NCBI GenBank assembly: GCA_934561725.1
Contig: CAKTGW010000004.1
Coordinates: forward strand, 1-12,964
Direction: 5' to 3'
From: an uncultured Oscillospiraceae bacterium
Lineage (GTDB): Bacteria > Bacillota > Clostridia > Oscillospirales > Oscillospiraceae
DNA length: 12,964 nucleotides
Made by a program: the position numbers and the translations under genes. This document shows positions 5,919 through 12,964 of this stretch, in pieces; the stretch's first letter is position 1; every line of letters begins with the position of its first letter. The notes under the pieces are model-generated. The model was given only the letters and a program-made list of their open reading frames with translations, made no database searches and was not told the origin of the DNA.

Positions 5919-6761
5919 TCAGCCGTTTGTCTTTGTAAATGTTACGTCCGCAGAGGCGGAGGGAGCGTAATGGGTCTTGAGATAGTCCAGCCACACCTTG
6001 TAGTGACCGGCGGCGAAATGCACACCGTCTGTTGTAACGTCCGAGGGGAGATAGCCGTCGGCTCCGGCCAGGCCGGCGCAAAGATCCACATACCAGCAGT
6101 CATTGTCGGCAGCAAGCTGATGCAGGGCGTCATTGTAAGTGCGCACACGATCCATATTAAAGGTGTCGCTGTTTGCGGATTTATAGGCGCTTACAGGAGT
6201 CAGACCCATGATATAGATGTCGGCATCGGGCTCCTTGGCACGGATGCTGTCCAGCATATCCTGATAGAGACCGGCAAAATAGTTTACATCATAGCCAATC
6301 TCGTTGATGCCCAGAAGAATATAGATTTTACCGTACTGCTTCTGTGTCATCTGATTGATCAGATCACCGGCACCGGTGACAGTCATGCTGGTAGCGCAAT
6401 AGTAATCGCAGGTTGTCAACCCACTGAACAGGCGAAAACCATCGATCAGAGAGTTGCCTAAAAAGGCGGCATCAGCAAAGAAATCATCGTCCACGGCGGG
6501 CTGCTCGGTCAGATCCGGATAAGAGGCGGCAGAGGCCGTGGGCGTGGGCTCCGGCGTCACCTCAGGGGAAGCCTCCGGGGCGGCAGAGACGGGGGGGGTA
6601 ACAGTGTTTTCCGGCACGGCAGGAGTGAGCTCTACCTGGGCAGTGCTGGTTTCCAAAGGTGCGGGAGATTCCTCTGCCGGACGGGAGGTACAGCCGAAAA
6701 GGCTGCACAAAGCCAGCGACAGAGCGACGAAACGGGATACGGGTCTATTTGAACGGGCCAT
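5919..6761 (-). CDS. SGNH/GDSL-hydrolase lipoprotein
   Basis: This 280-residue surface lipoprotein has a signal peptide with lipobox L21-F22-G23-C24. A Pro/Thr/Glu/Ala-rich linker (about 28-90) then leads to an SGNH hydrolase domain. Block I is FLGNSLIDG with nucleophile Ser104, block III is LLGINEIG with Asn153, and block V is DGVHF with Asp245 and His248, so the active site appears complete. The usual block II Gly is not obvious. SGNH enzymes remove or transfer acyl groups; acetylated cell-wall polysaccharide is a reasonable substrate for an anchored one, but this is inference. The ATG at 6761 is preferred because AAGGAGG (6767-6773) stands 5 nt upstream; a GTG at 6782 would add seven residues and lacks such a site. 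A C8 run lies in the linker. It is the first gene of a two-gene unit. Confidence 0.88.
   Translation of the reverse strand: MARSNRPVSRFVALSLALCSLFGCTSRPAEESPAPLETSTAQVELTPAVPENTVTPPVSAAPEASPEVTPEPTPTASAASYPDLTEQPAVDDDFFADAAFLGNSLIDGFRLFSGLTTCDYYCATSMTVTGAGDLINQMTQKQYGKIYILLGINEIGYDVNYFAGLYQDMLDSIRAKEPDADIYIMGLTPVSAYKSANSDTFNMDRVRTYNDALHQLAADNDCWYVDLCAGLAGADGYLPSDVTTDGVHFAAGHYKVWLDYLKTHYAPSASADVTFTKTNG
6591..6598 (-). repeat. C8 homopolymer in the SGNH lipoprotein linker
   Basis: Eight consecutive C residues on the coding strand span the codons for T55-P56-P57. Gain or loss of one base would shift the frame before the catalytic domain. Confidence 0.9.
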
Positions 6762-6804
6762 GGCGCCCTCCTTGAAAGTCACAGAAAATTCCGGATGAAC
6801 CGGT

Positions 6805-6830
6805 AAAAAAAGCCCCTCTGAGAGTGGGGT
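6805..6830 (-). terminator. Terminator-like hairpin in the SGNH gene leader
   Basis: On the minus strand a GC-rich stem with one bulge (6830-6812, CCCC against GGGG with an inner CTC/GAG) is followed by seven T residues (6811-6805). It lies between the putative promoter at 6855-6884 and the start codon at 6761, so it could attenuate the lipoprotein transcript. Confidence 0.5.
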
Positions 6831-6854
6831 GAAATTGTAAACTTTGTCACACTT

Positions 6855-6884
6855 ATTATAAGGGCAAACAACGGCTTAATGCAA
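6855..6884 (-). promoter_or_regulatory. Putative promoter of the SGNH-DUF4358 unit
   Basis: A perfect -10 TATAAT (6860-6855, minus strand) is preceded at 18 bp by TTGCAT (6884-6879), a weak -35. The start would be near 6848, leaving a leader of roughly 85 nt. Confidence 0.55.
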
Positions 6885-6901
6885 GTATAAAATTGTCGGA
6901 A

Positions 6902-6945
6902 AATGCACTAAAAAGTCCGGTCATTTTTTTCGTCAGCCGTGCATT
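6902..6945. other. Inverted repeat in the divergent intergenic region
   Basis: AATGCAC (6902-6908) is mirrored by GTGCATT (6939-6945), enclosing an AT-rich stretch with a T7 run. It sits between the two divergent promoters. It could be a protein-binding site for control of either side, or a decayed terminator; no family is recognised. I see no other structure in the rest of 6762-7070 beyond the promoters and the leader hairpin. Confidence 0.3.
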
Positions 6946-6987
6946 GAAATGAAATGCGCGGATATTGGCAAAAAGCGCTCCCGGCGG

Positions 6988-7017
6988 TTGACAAAAACGC
7001 ACTATAATATATATAAT
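6988..7017 (+). promoter_or_regulatory. Promoter of the glyS run
   Basis: TTGACA (6988-6993) and TATAAT (7012-7017) are 18 bp apart. A second TATAAT at 7003-7008 is too close to the -35 to be used with it. The leader to the ATG at 7071 is only about 45 nt, too short for a T-box riboswitch, which often controls glycyl-tRNA synthetase genes in Firmicutes. Confidence 0.88.
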
Positions 7018-7070
7018 GACTAAATCAGACGTCTGCGGCAGCCAGCCGTGGAATGAAAGGAAAGTGCAGA

Positions 7071-8489
7071 ATGAAAAATACTGAAAAAACCATGGAAAAG
7101 CTGGTCGCGCTCTGCAAGGGACGCGGCTTTGTCTACCCCGGCAGCGAGATCTACGGCGGCCTTGCCAACTCCTGGGACTACGGTCCTCTGGGCGTGGAGC
7201 TGAAGAACAACATCAAGCGCGCCTGGTGGAAGAAATTTGTGCAGGAGAGTCCCTACAATGTAGGACTGGACGCCGCGATCCTCATGAACCCCGAGGTGTG
7301 GGTGGCTTCCGGCCATGTGTCTACTTTTAACGATCCCCTGATCGACTGCAAAGCGTGCAAAATGCGTCACCGGGCGGACAAGCTTATTGAAAACTGGTGT
7401 GCAGCCAATGGCCGCACCGATGTGAACGTAGAGGCAATGACCCAGGATGAGCTGGTCACATTCATCCGCGAAAACGGCGTGACCTGCACCGGCTGCGGCA
7501 AGAGCGATTTTACTGATATCCGCAAGTTCAATCTGATGTTCAAGACCCATCAGGGTGTCACTGAGGATTCGTCCACCGAGGTCTATCTCCGCCCCGAGAC
7601 TGCGCAGGGTATTTTTGTAAACTTCCCGGCCATTGCGCGCACGACCCGCCGCAAGCTGCCCTTTGGCGTGTGCCAGGTGGGCAAGAGCTTCCGCAATGAG
7701 ATCACCCCGGGCAACTTTATTTTCCGTATCCGTGAGTTTGAGCAGATGGAGCTGGAGTTCTTCTGCCAGCCCGGCACCGATCTGGAGTGGTTTGCATACT
7801 GGCGTGAGTTCTGCCACCAGTGGCTGCTGAATCTGGGTATTGTGGACGAAAACCTGCGCCTGCGCGACCATGAGCCCGAGGAGCTGGCTTTCTATTCCAA
7901 GGCAACTACGGACTTTGAGTTTATGTTCCCCTTTGGCTGGGGCGAGCTCTGGGGTGTTGCTGACCGCACGGATTATGATTTGGGACAGCATCAGAAGCAT
8001 TCCGGCAAGGATCTGACCTATTTTGATCAGGAAAAGGGTGAGCACTACATCCCTTATGTTATTGAGCCCTCTCTGGGTGCCGACCGTGTGACTCTGGCCT
8101 TCCTGGTGGAAGCCTATGACGAGCAGATCGTGGATGAGAGCAAGAATGATGTGCGTACCGTGATGCACTTCCATCCGGCTCTGGCTCCCTTCAAGTGCGC
8201 TGTGCTGCCTCTGAGCAAGAAGCTGGCAGAGCCCGCACTGAAGATCCGTGAGGAGCTGTCCAAAAAGTTCATGGTGGATTATGATGATGCCGGCTCTATC
8301 GGCAAGCGCTATCGCCGGCAGGATGAGATCGGCACGCCCTTCTGCATCACCGTGGACTTCCAGACCGTAGGCGATGACAAGACGGAGGCTGACGGATGCG
8401 TGACCGTTCGCGATCGCGATACCATGGAGCAGGTGCGCATGAAGATCGAGGATCTGGCTGCTTATATTGAAGAGCGTATCGCCTTCTGA
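7071..8489 (+). CDS. glyS: Glycine--tRNA ligase, dimeric (GRS1) type
   Basis: This 472-residue cytoplasmic class II synthetase charges tRNA-Gly. It is the single-chain dimeric form (TIGR00389, also called glyQS), not the alpha2-beta2 form. The N-terminus has the family signature [25 protein letters not shown]. An insertion carries two CxxC pairs (C93/C96 and C139/C142) that look like a zinc site. Class II motif 2 includes FRNEI (R208-E210) and the [12 protein letters not shown] strand; motif 3 is [10 protein letters not shown] with R339. The anticodon-binding domain covers about 370-468. Length is typical. ATG 7071 is preferred because AAAGGAAAG (7056-7064) precedes it; an in-frame ATG at 7053 has no Shine-Dalgarno. 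It heads a run of five genes. Confidence 0.96.
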   Translation: MKNTEKTMEKLVALCKGRGFVYPGSEIYGGLANSWDYGPLGVELKNNIKRAWWKKFVQESPYNVGLDAAILMNPEVWVASGHVSTFNDPLIDCKACKMRHRADKLIENWCAANGRTDVNVEAMTQDELVTFIRENGVTCTGCGKSDFTDIRKFNLMFKTHQGVTEDSSTEVYLRPETAQGIFVNFPAIARTTRRKLPFGVCQVGKSFRNEITPGNFIFRIREFEQMELEFFCQPGTDLEWFAYWREFCHQWLLNLGIVDENLRLRDHEPEELAFYSKATTDFEFMFPFGWGELWGVADRTDYDLGQHQKHSGKDLTYFDQEKGEHYIPYVIEPSLGADRVTLAFLVEAYDEQIVDESKNDVRTVMHFHPALAPFKCAVLPLSKKLAEPALKIREELSKKFMVDYDDAGSIGKRYRRQDEIGTPFCITVDFQTVGDDKTEADGCVTVRDRDTMEQVRMKIEDLAAYIEERIAF

Positions 8490-8491
8490 GA

Positions 8492-10450
8492 ATGAAGAAG
8501 TTTCTGAATAATGCATGGGGGTTTCATCGCGCAAGCGCGCTGAAGCCCTCTGCACGTATTGGCGGCTTTGTTCTGCTGAGCCTGCTGACGGGAATGGGTC
8601 TGTCGGCGGCAGCATGGCTGGTAACGGGACAGAGCCTTCGCGGTGTGCTGGCGGCAGTAACAGGACAGAGCCTCTCTTTTTTTGGAAGTGCTCTGTTTTT
8701 GGCCCTGTGTACGGCGGTCCTTGGCGGACTGACGCACAGCCTGTTCTGCGGCGGCGCGGTAACAGCGGCGCTGTGCATGCTGGCGGCCTTTGTCAATCAC
8801 TATAAGATGCTGATCACCTCTACACCGCTGGAGCTTCAGGATCTGGCGCTGATCGGCCAGGCCGGAAATATTGCCGGACTAAACGCCCAATATCTCACTC
8901 TGAGCCGGAACAGTGTGCTGGCTTTGAGTGCCGTGCTCCTGTGGCTGGCGGTGCTGTGGTTCTTTTCCCGGCCGCTGCGGCTGAATATAAAAAGCGGGCT
9001 GTGCGTATTTGCCGGCGCGGCGCTGTGCTTTGGACTGGCCTTCTTTGTTTTTGCGGACAGCCTGTTTTATGCGCCGCTGGAGGTCCCTCTCCGGGGCGGC
9101 TACAGCCAGAGCTATGTGAATGGCCGCACGGGCTTTGTCCTCGGCCTGTGGCGCAGCGCGATCTATAAGGATGCGCTGGATGAGAACTATACGCAGCAGG
9201 AGGCGGACGCAGTGGAAAGCCAGCTGCGCGGCTATATTGAGGATATTCCCGCCGGCGGCGACAGACAGCCGGTCAATGTGATCCTGATCCTGTCGGAATC
9301 GTTTTTTGATATTACCACGCTGCCCGGTGTCACCTATGAAGAGGATCCGGTAGCGGAGTTCCATGCACTCCAGGCAGAGGGTGTTTCCGGAAAATTCTAT
9401 ACCCGCACGCTGGGCTATGGCACCTGCAATATAGAGCTGGAGCTGCTCACGGGGATCAACACCCGGCTGCTGCCCTCGCTTGGTGCGCTGAACACCTGGG
9501 GCAGTGCGCAGTTTGAGAAGCTGCCGGCCATTCCGGCCGTTCTCCGGGATGCGGGATATTATACGGCGTTCCTGCACATGTATAATGACAGCATCTACAG
9601 CCGCAGCGCATTCCTGCCCGGCCTGGGCTTTGAGGATATTTTCTTCTCTGAGGATATGGCCAGGATCGATGGGGATGCCGCAGCTGCGGGAGACGGATAC
9701 TGGGACTTTATGGAACAGAAGATCTCCGGCTGGTTCTATTCCGATGATTACATGGCAGATGTGCTGATCAAGCTCTATGATCAGAAAAAGGATCAGGGCA
9801 GTCTGTTCCTGTATGGTGTGTCCATGGAGAATCACTCCACATACAAGCCGGACAAGTATTCGTCCTATGACTATCCCTTCACGGCCCCACTGGGTGAGGA
9901 GGCCACGGGCGCGCTGAATGCGGCCACACAGGGCATTGCCAATGCATCCAAAGCCCTGAAGAAGCTCACGGATCATCTGCGGACAGTGGAAGAGCCGACT
10001 GTTCTGATCTTTTTTGGAGACCATCGTCCGGGATTGGGGCTGGAGGCCGGCGGAAACGTATACTCCGAGCTGGGCATGTGTACGCCGGACAGCTCGCAAT
10101 GGGATGCGGATACGTTCAAGGAGCTCTACTGTGCGGATTATCTGATCTGGGCCAACGATGCATCTCTGCTGCCGGCAGAGCCGGGAACACGGCAGGATGA
10201 CTCCTCCAATACGCTGGGCGCTGCGGTGCTGAATGCATCCGGCGTTGAAAAACCGGACTACTGGCGCCTGGTGGAGAGCCTGAAAAAGGAGAGCATGATC
10301 TATACGGCCAATTATTATCTCTCCGCAGATGAAGAAGCCAGTCTTGAGTTGCCGGCGGCTGCAGCCGCAGCACGGGAAAAATACAATGCCTTTACCTTTG
10401 TCCTGCATGACGCCTTTAACCGGCGTTATCTGACAGAGGCGCTTTCCTGA
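8492..10450 (+). CDS. LtaS-like phosphoglycerol transferase (sulfatase fold), first copy
   Basis: This 652-residue membrane enzyme of the MdoB/LtaS group (COG1368) would move glycerol-phosphate from phosphatidylglycerol to a polymer or glycolipid outside the cell. Five hydrophobic helices fill the first ~190 residues, with the LtaS-like PLELQDLALIG stretch after helix 3. The extracellular sulfatase domain then has E269 (ILSESFF), catalytic T311 (GYGTCN), an IYSR site, H448 (MENHSTY) and D510-H511 (FFGDHRP), matching S. aureus LtaS E255, T300, the W354/R356 pocket, H416 and D475-H476. Tyr replaces the pocket Trp. The ATG is 2 nt after the glyS stop with no clear Shine-Dalgarno, so translation is probably coupled to glyS. 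Its acceptor could be lipoteichoic acid or another glycan. Confidence 0.88.
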   Translation: MKKFLNNAWGFHRASALKPSARIGGFVLLSLLTGMGLSAAAWLVTGQSLRGVLAAVTGQSLSFFGSALFLALCTAVLGGLTHSLFCGGAVTAALCMLAAFVNHYKMLITSTPLELQDLALIGQAGNIAGLNAQYLTLSRNSVLALSAVLLWLAVLWFFSRPLRLNIKSGLCVFAGAALCFGLAFFVFADSLFYAPLEVPLRGGYSQSYVNGRTGFVLGLWRSAIYKDALDENYTQQEADAVESQLRGYIEDIPAGGDRQPVNVILILSESFFDITTLPGVTYEEDPVAEFHALQAEGVSGKFYTRTLGYGTCNIELELLTGINTRLLPSLGALNTWGSAQFEKLPAIPAVLRDAGYYTAFLHMYNDSIYSRSAFLPGLGFEDIFFSEDMARIDGDAAAAGDGYWDFMEQKISGWFYSDDYMADVLIKLYDQKKDQGSLFLYGVSMENHSTYKPDKYSSYDYPFTAPLGEEATGALNAATQGIANASKALKKLTDHLRTVEEPTVLIFFGDHRPGLGLEAGGNVYSELGMCTPDSSQWDADTFKELYCADYLIWANDASLLPAEPGTRQDDSSNTLGAAVLNASGVEKPDYWRLVESLKKESMIYTANYYLSADEEASLELPAAAAAAREKYNAFTFVLHDAFNRRYLTEALS

Positions 10451-10481
10451 GGGGGAAATTCTGAAAGGTCAACGCAAATAT

Positions 10482-12308
10482 ATGAGCAATCAATCCAATT
10501 CCAGCGGTTTTCGCAGTACGGCTCAGGCTGCGGCGGCTGTTCTGTTTCTGGGCCTGTTTTACGGAGCGGTCAGTTTGCTGTATGGAGCACTGGGTGCCGA
10601 TAAAAGTCTGCCGCTTCTGCTGAGCTATATGCATAAGCCGCTGATCCCGCTGCTGAATATCCTGCCGCCGTTGGCACTGGCGCTTCTCTTCTGGTTCCTG
10701 ACGGACCGTGTCTGGGCGGCGGCCCTGCTTACCGGTACGGTAACGGTAGGGCTGGCCTGTGTGAACTACCTGAAGCTGCTCCTGCGGGACGATCCTCTGA
10801 TTGCCAAGGACGTGTTTGTTTTTGCCGAGGCGGCCACGGCGGGAGAGGGCTACTCGGGCTTCATCCGGCTGCCTGTGGTGCTGGGAGTGCTCTCTGTGCT
10901 CCTGCTTACCGGCGCGGGCTTCCTCTTCCGGGGCAGGCTGGGCAGACTGCGCAGGCGGCTGCTGGGTGCGCTGATCACAGTACTGCTCAGCATCGGCGTC
11001 TATTTTACCGTATACGCCAGCGATACAGTTTATGCCGAAACGGAAAATATCAGCCGAAACAGCTGGTTTATGTCCCCCTGGTCGGATACTGACCAGTATG
11101 TCAGCCGGGGATTTCTCTATCCTCTGCTGCACAGTCTGAAAAACGTATCGGATCCGCCGCCGAAGGGCTATGATGCGGATGAAGCGGCGGCAGAGCTTGC
11201 CGCTCTGGGCGACAGCGATATTCCGGAGGATAAAAAGGTGAATATCGTCGGCGTCATGCTGGAAGCCTTCTCAGACTTCTTGGATTTCGGACTTGAATTT
11301 GAGACGGATCCCTATGTCAATCTCCATCAGCTGGAAAAAGAGGGCGTTTCGGGACGGCTGATCACCAATATTTTTGCCGGCGGCACGGTGGATACGGAGC
11401 GCGCCTTCCTTACCGGTGTGAATACGCTTTATGAATACCGCACGGAAGCGGGCAGCTATGTACACTATTTTAAGGATCAGGGCTATTTTACAGAGGGGGG
11501 ACATCCCTGCTACGGATGGTTTTATAACCGCCAGAATGTAAACCGGTATCTGGGCTTTGATGAGTACTGGTTCCGGGAAAGCCGCTATGCGGATCCGGGA
11601 GAGATCACCTACAGCGGCATGATGATCGACCGTCCGTTCTATGAAGATCTGCTGACGCTGTTTGACCTGCATACCGCGGAGGGAAAGCCGTATTTTCAGT
11701 TCTCCGTGACATATCAGAACCATGGACCTTATGAGGAGGAAAATCAATATTTTTCTACTGAGTACCTGGCCAGAACAGAGAATATGTCAGAGGGCGGGTA
11801 TAATATAGTGAATAACTATCTCTCGGGTATTGCCCAGTCTGATGCGGCCATCGGATATCTGGCGGATGAACTGCAAAAGCGCAGCGAGCCGGTAGTGCTG
11901 GTCTTTTTCGGAGACCATAAGCCGTGGCTGGGGAATGGCTCTTATGTGTATTCCGAGCTGGGTGTGGATCTCAGCCGTACGGATGAGCAGAGCTTCCGCA
12001 ATTATTATGCCACGCCCTATGTGATCTGGGCCAACGATGCGGCCAAAAAAGTGCTTGGCAGTGATTTTACCGGCTCCGGCGGCGACTTTTCACCCTGCTT
12101 CCTGATGAATAAGGTTTTTGAGCTTTGTGGCTGGGAGGGACCGGCCTATATGAAAGCGGGAAATGTCCTGCGGGAGAAGCTCAGCGTATTTACCGGCGTG
12201 GGCGCCTACTGGGAGAACGGCGTGTTTACGGACGCTCTTTCTCCGGAAACACAGGAAATGCTGGAGCATTTCAGAAATTTGGAATATTATTGGCGGAAAA
12301 ATCCATGA
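10482..12308 (+). CDS. LtaS-like phosphoglycerol transferase (sulfatase fold), second copy
   Basis: This 608-residue paralogue of the preceding gene has the same plan: five N-terminal helices (to about residue 190), an RDDPLIAKD stretch after helix 3, then a sulfatase domain. The catalytic set is complete: E261 (MLEAFSD), T302 (GGTVDTE), WFYNR in the substrate pocket, H414 (YQNHGPY) and D478-H479 (FFGDHKP). The two proteins share patches such as VYSELG and IWANDA but are otherwise quite divergent, so they may act on different steps (initiation versus extension) or acceptors; that is inference. AAAGG (10464-10468) stands 13 nt before the ATG, a wide spacing. The gene follows the first copy by 31 nt, and its TGA overlaps the start of the next gene (ATGA). 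Confidence 0.88.
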   Translation: MSNQSNSSGFRSTAQAAAAVLFLGLFYGAVSLLYGALGADKSLPLLLSYMHKPLIPLLNILPPLALALLFWFLTDRVWAAALLTGTVTVGLACVNYLKLLLRDDPLIAKDVFVFAEAATAGEGYSGFIRLPVVLGVLSVLLLTGAGFLFRGRLGRLRRRLLGALITVLLSIGVYFTVYASDTVYAETENISRNSWFMSPWSDTDQYVSRGFLYPLLHSLKNVSDPPPKGYDADEAAAELAALGDSDIPEDKKVNIVGVMLEAFSDFLDFGLEFETDPYVNLHQLEKEGVSGRLITNIFAGGTVDTERAFLTGVNTLYEYRTEAGSYVHYFKDQGYFTEGGHPCYGWFYNRQNVNRYLGFDEYWFRESRYADPGEITYSGMMIDRPFYEDLLTLFDLHTAEGKPYFQFSVTYQNHGPYEEENQYFSTEYLARTENMSEGGYNIVNNYLSGIAQSDAAIGYLADELQKRSEPVVLVFFGDHKPWLGNGSYVYSELGVDLSRTDEQSFRNYYATPYVIWANDAAKKVLGSDFTGSGGDFSPCFLMNKVFELCGWEGPAYMKAGNVLREKLSVFTGVGAYWENGVFTDALSPETQEMLEHFRNLEYYWRKNP

Positions 12309-12649
12309 ATACCGGACTTGAATTTATAAAAAAGCTGCGGCCTCTGGGCTGTGCCCTGGTCGTGATCTGCTTTATCGGCTTCCTGATGGTGTGCTTTTCC
12401 TCCGGGAAGAGCAGCGCCCTGGGGGACTATACGCCGCCTGAAAGCGGGGAGTACTATTCTTCGCACATTTCGGAGCTTGTGGAGGAACTGAACGCAAATG
12501 TTCTTCCGGAACTGCCGGGGGTGCAGGCGTGCTGGGCGGAAGAGGACCGGGCTGTGGTAGAGATCCAGAAAAAGAGCTTTTTTGAGGCGCGGAATGCGCT
12601 GCTTGCACATTTTGACGAGAGCCTGCTGGAGTTCCGGCAGGTGGATTAG
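12305..12649 (+). CDS. Small single-pass membrane protein, family not recognised
   Basis: This 114-residue protein has positive residues at 9-12, one transmembrane segment (about 14-32), and an ~80-residue acidic domain predicted to lie outside the cell. That domain has a short spacer rich in Ser, Pro and Tyr, a helical stretch (SSHISELVEELNAN), then beta-alpha-like elements (VQACWAEEDRAVVEIQ and FFEARNALLAHF). I recognise no family or motif. The start is fixed by an ATGA overlap with the second LtaS-like gene, implying coupled translation and a 1:1 link to that enzyme, perhaps as an accessory subunit. A longer open frame beginning at 12125 overlaps the LtaS-like coding region and is less likely. 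Confidence 0.75.
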   Translation: MNTGLEFIKKLRPLGCALVVICFIGFLMVCFSSGKSSALGDYTPPESGEYYSSHISELVEELNANVLPELPGVQACWAEEDRAVVEIQKKSFFEARNALLAHFDESLLEFRQVD

Positions 12650-12667
12650 CCGAAAGGGGATAAAAGG

Positions 12668-12964
12668 ATGAAAGACGGATTTGTAAAGGTGGCTTCGGTC
12701 ACGCCGCGCATCCGGGTGGCGGACACGGCCTATAATACCCGCAGTATTGCACAGGCCATGCAGATGGCCGCGGAGCAGGGGGCAAAGGTGGCTGTGTTCC
12801 CGGAGCTGTGTATTACGGGCTATACCTGCGGCGACCTATTTTTGCAGCGGACTTTGCTTGAAGGCGCAAAGACAGGCTTGAAGGAACTGGTAGAGGCCAG
12901 CGCCGGCATGGACATGCTGTGCGTAGTGGGCCTGCCGCTTGATCTGCGCGGCAGCCTCTATAAC
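12668..12964 (+). CDS. nadE: Glutamine-dependent NAD+ synthetase, 5' part
   Basis: The first 99 codons of a gene cut by the window edge. They encode the start of a nitrilase-fold glutaminase domain: FVKVASVTP, NTRSIAQAMQMA, then FPELCITGYTCGDLF with catalytic Glu46, and VVGLPL leading to LYN. The GYTCGDLF pattern is that of the amidase part of glutamine-dependent NadE, which passes ammonia to a C-terminal synthetase domain that turns deamido-NAD into NAD. That domain, and the catalytic Lys and Cys, lie beyond the window. AAAGGGGA (12653-12660) supports the ATG. It follows the small membrane protein by 18 nt, so it is probably co-transcribed. Another carbon-nitrogen hydrolase is possible but less likely. 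Confidence 0.9.
   Translation, partial: MKDGFVKVASVTPRIRVADTAYNTRSIAQAMQMAAEQGAKVAVFPELCITGYTCGDLFLQRTLLEGAKTGLKELVEASAGMDMLCVVGLPLDLRGSLYN

Noticed and set aside
6762..6782. GTG start at 6782 for the SGNH lipoprotein
   Set aside because: AAGGAGG lies within this extension, positioned ideally for the ATG at 6761, and the shorter form gives a cleaner signal peptide.
7018..7070. T-box riboswitch before glyS
   Set aside because: The leader is about 45 nt, with no specifier hairpin, T-box sequence or terminator.
7020..8615. Long minus-strand open frame opposite glyS
   Set aside because: It mirrors a clearly conserved synthetase gene, has no family features and no ribosome binding site; high-GC third positions keep the antisense frame open.
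8879..10408. Long minus-strand open frame opposite the first LtaS-like gene
   Set aside because: Shadow of a gene with a full catalytic residue set; composition is unlike a real protein.
12125..12304. Longer start for the small membrane protein inside the LtaS-like gene
   Set aside because: It would overlap 180 nt of conserved coding sequence and bury the membrane helix mid-protein; the ATGA overlap at 12305 is simpler.

Overview
The window looks like chromosomal DNA of a moderately GC-rich, low-oxygen Gram-positive Firmicute, most likely a clostridial gut bacterium near the Oscillospiraceae/Ruminococcaceae. The reasons are the clear AGGAGG-type ribosome binding sites, TTGACA/TATAAT promoters, a lysine riboswitch, a dimeric-type glycyl-tRNA synthetase, LtaS-type phosphoglycerol transferases, DUF4358 and SGNH lipoproteins, and a tandem-hairpin repeat at the left edge of a kind I associate with Faecalibacterium-like genomes. 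The taxonomic call is inference. No phage, transposase, CRISPR, tRNA or rRNA was seen.

Layout, left to right: (1) 1-192 holds a tandem-hairpin repeat and a strong promoter with a perfect 14-bp palindrome over its -10 box. (2) 193-822 (+) is a compact formate/nitrite-family channel. (3) 839-1561 (-) is a TIGR02206/YwaF-like membrane protein converging on it; the channel's terminator lies inside this gene's last codons. (4) 1562-2004 is non-coding: a terminator-like hairpin in the minus-strand leader, then a promoter, a lysine riboswitch aptamer and a terminator reading right. (5) 2005-3639 (+) is an NhaC-superfamily transporter under that riboswitch, so probably a lysine transporter. (6) Two terminator hairpins separate it from cardiolipin synthase at 3737-5275 (-), which has its own promoter. 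(7) 5417-6761 (-) is a two-gene lipoprotein unit, an SGNH hydrolase followed by a DUF4358 protein, ending in a terminator. (8) 6762-7070 is a divergent promoter region. (9) 7071 to the right edge (+) is a tightly packed run: glycyl-tRNA synthetase, two LtaS-like transferases, a small membrane protein, and the start of glutamine-dependent NAD synthetase.

Functionally the window is mainly cell-envelope work (cardiolipin, polyglycerol-phosphate transfer, two surface lipoproteins, several membrane proteins) plus two transporters and two housekeeping enzymes. I did not find an obviously new multi-gene system. The most informative signals are the lysine riboswitch on an NhaC-type transporter, the glyS-ltaS-ltaS-small protein-nadE arrangement, hairpin-plus-T7 elements in two minus-strand leaders, and a C8 tract in the SGNH lipoprotein linker.
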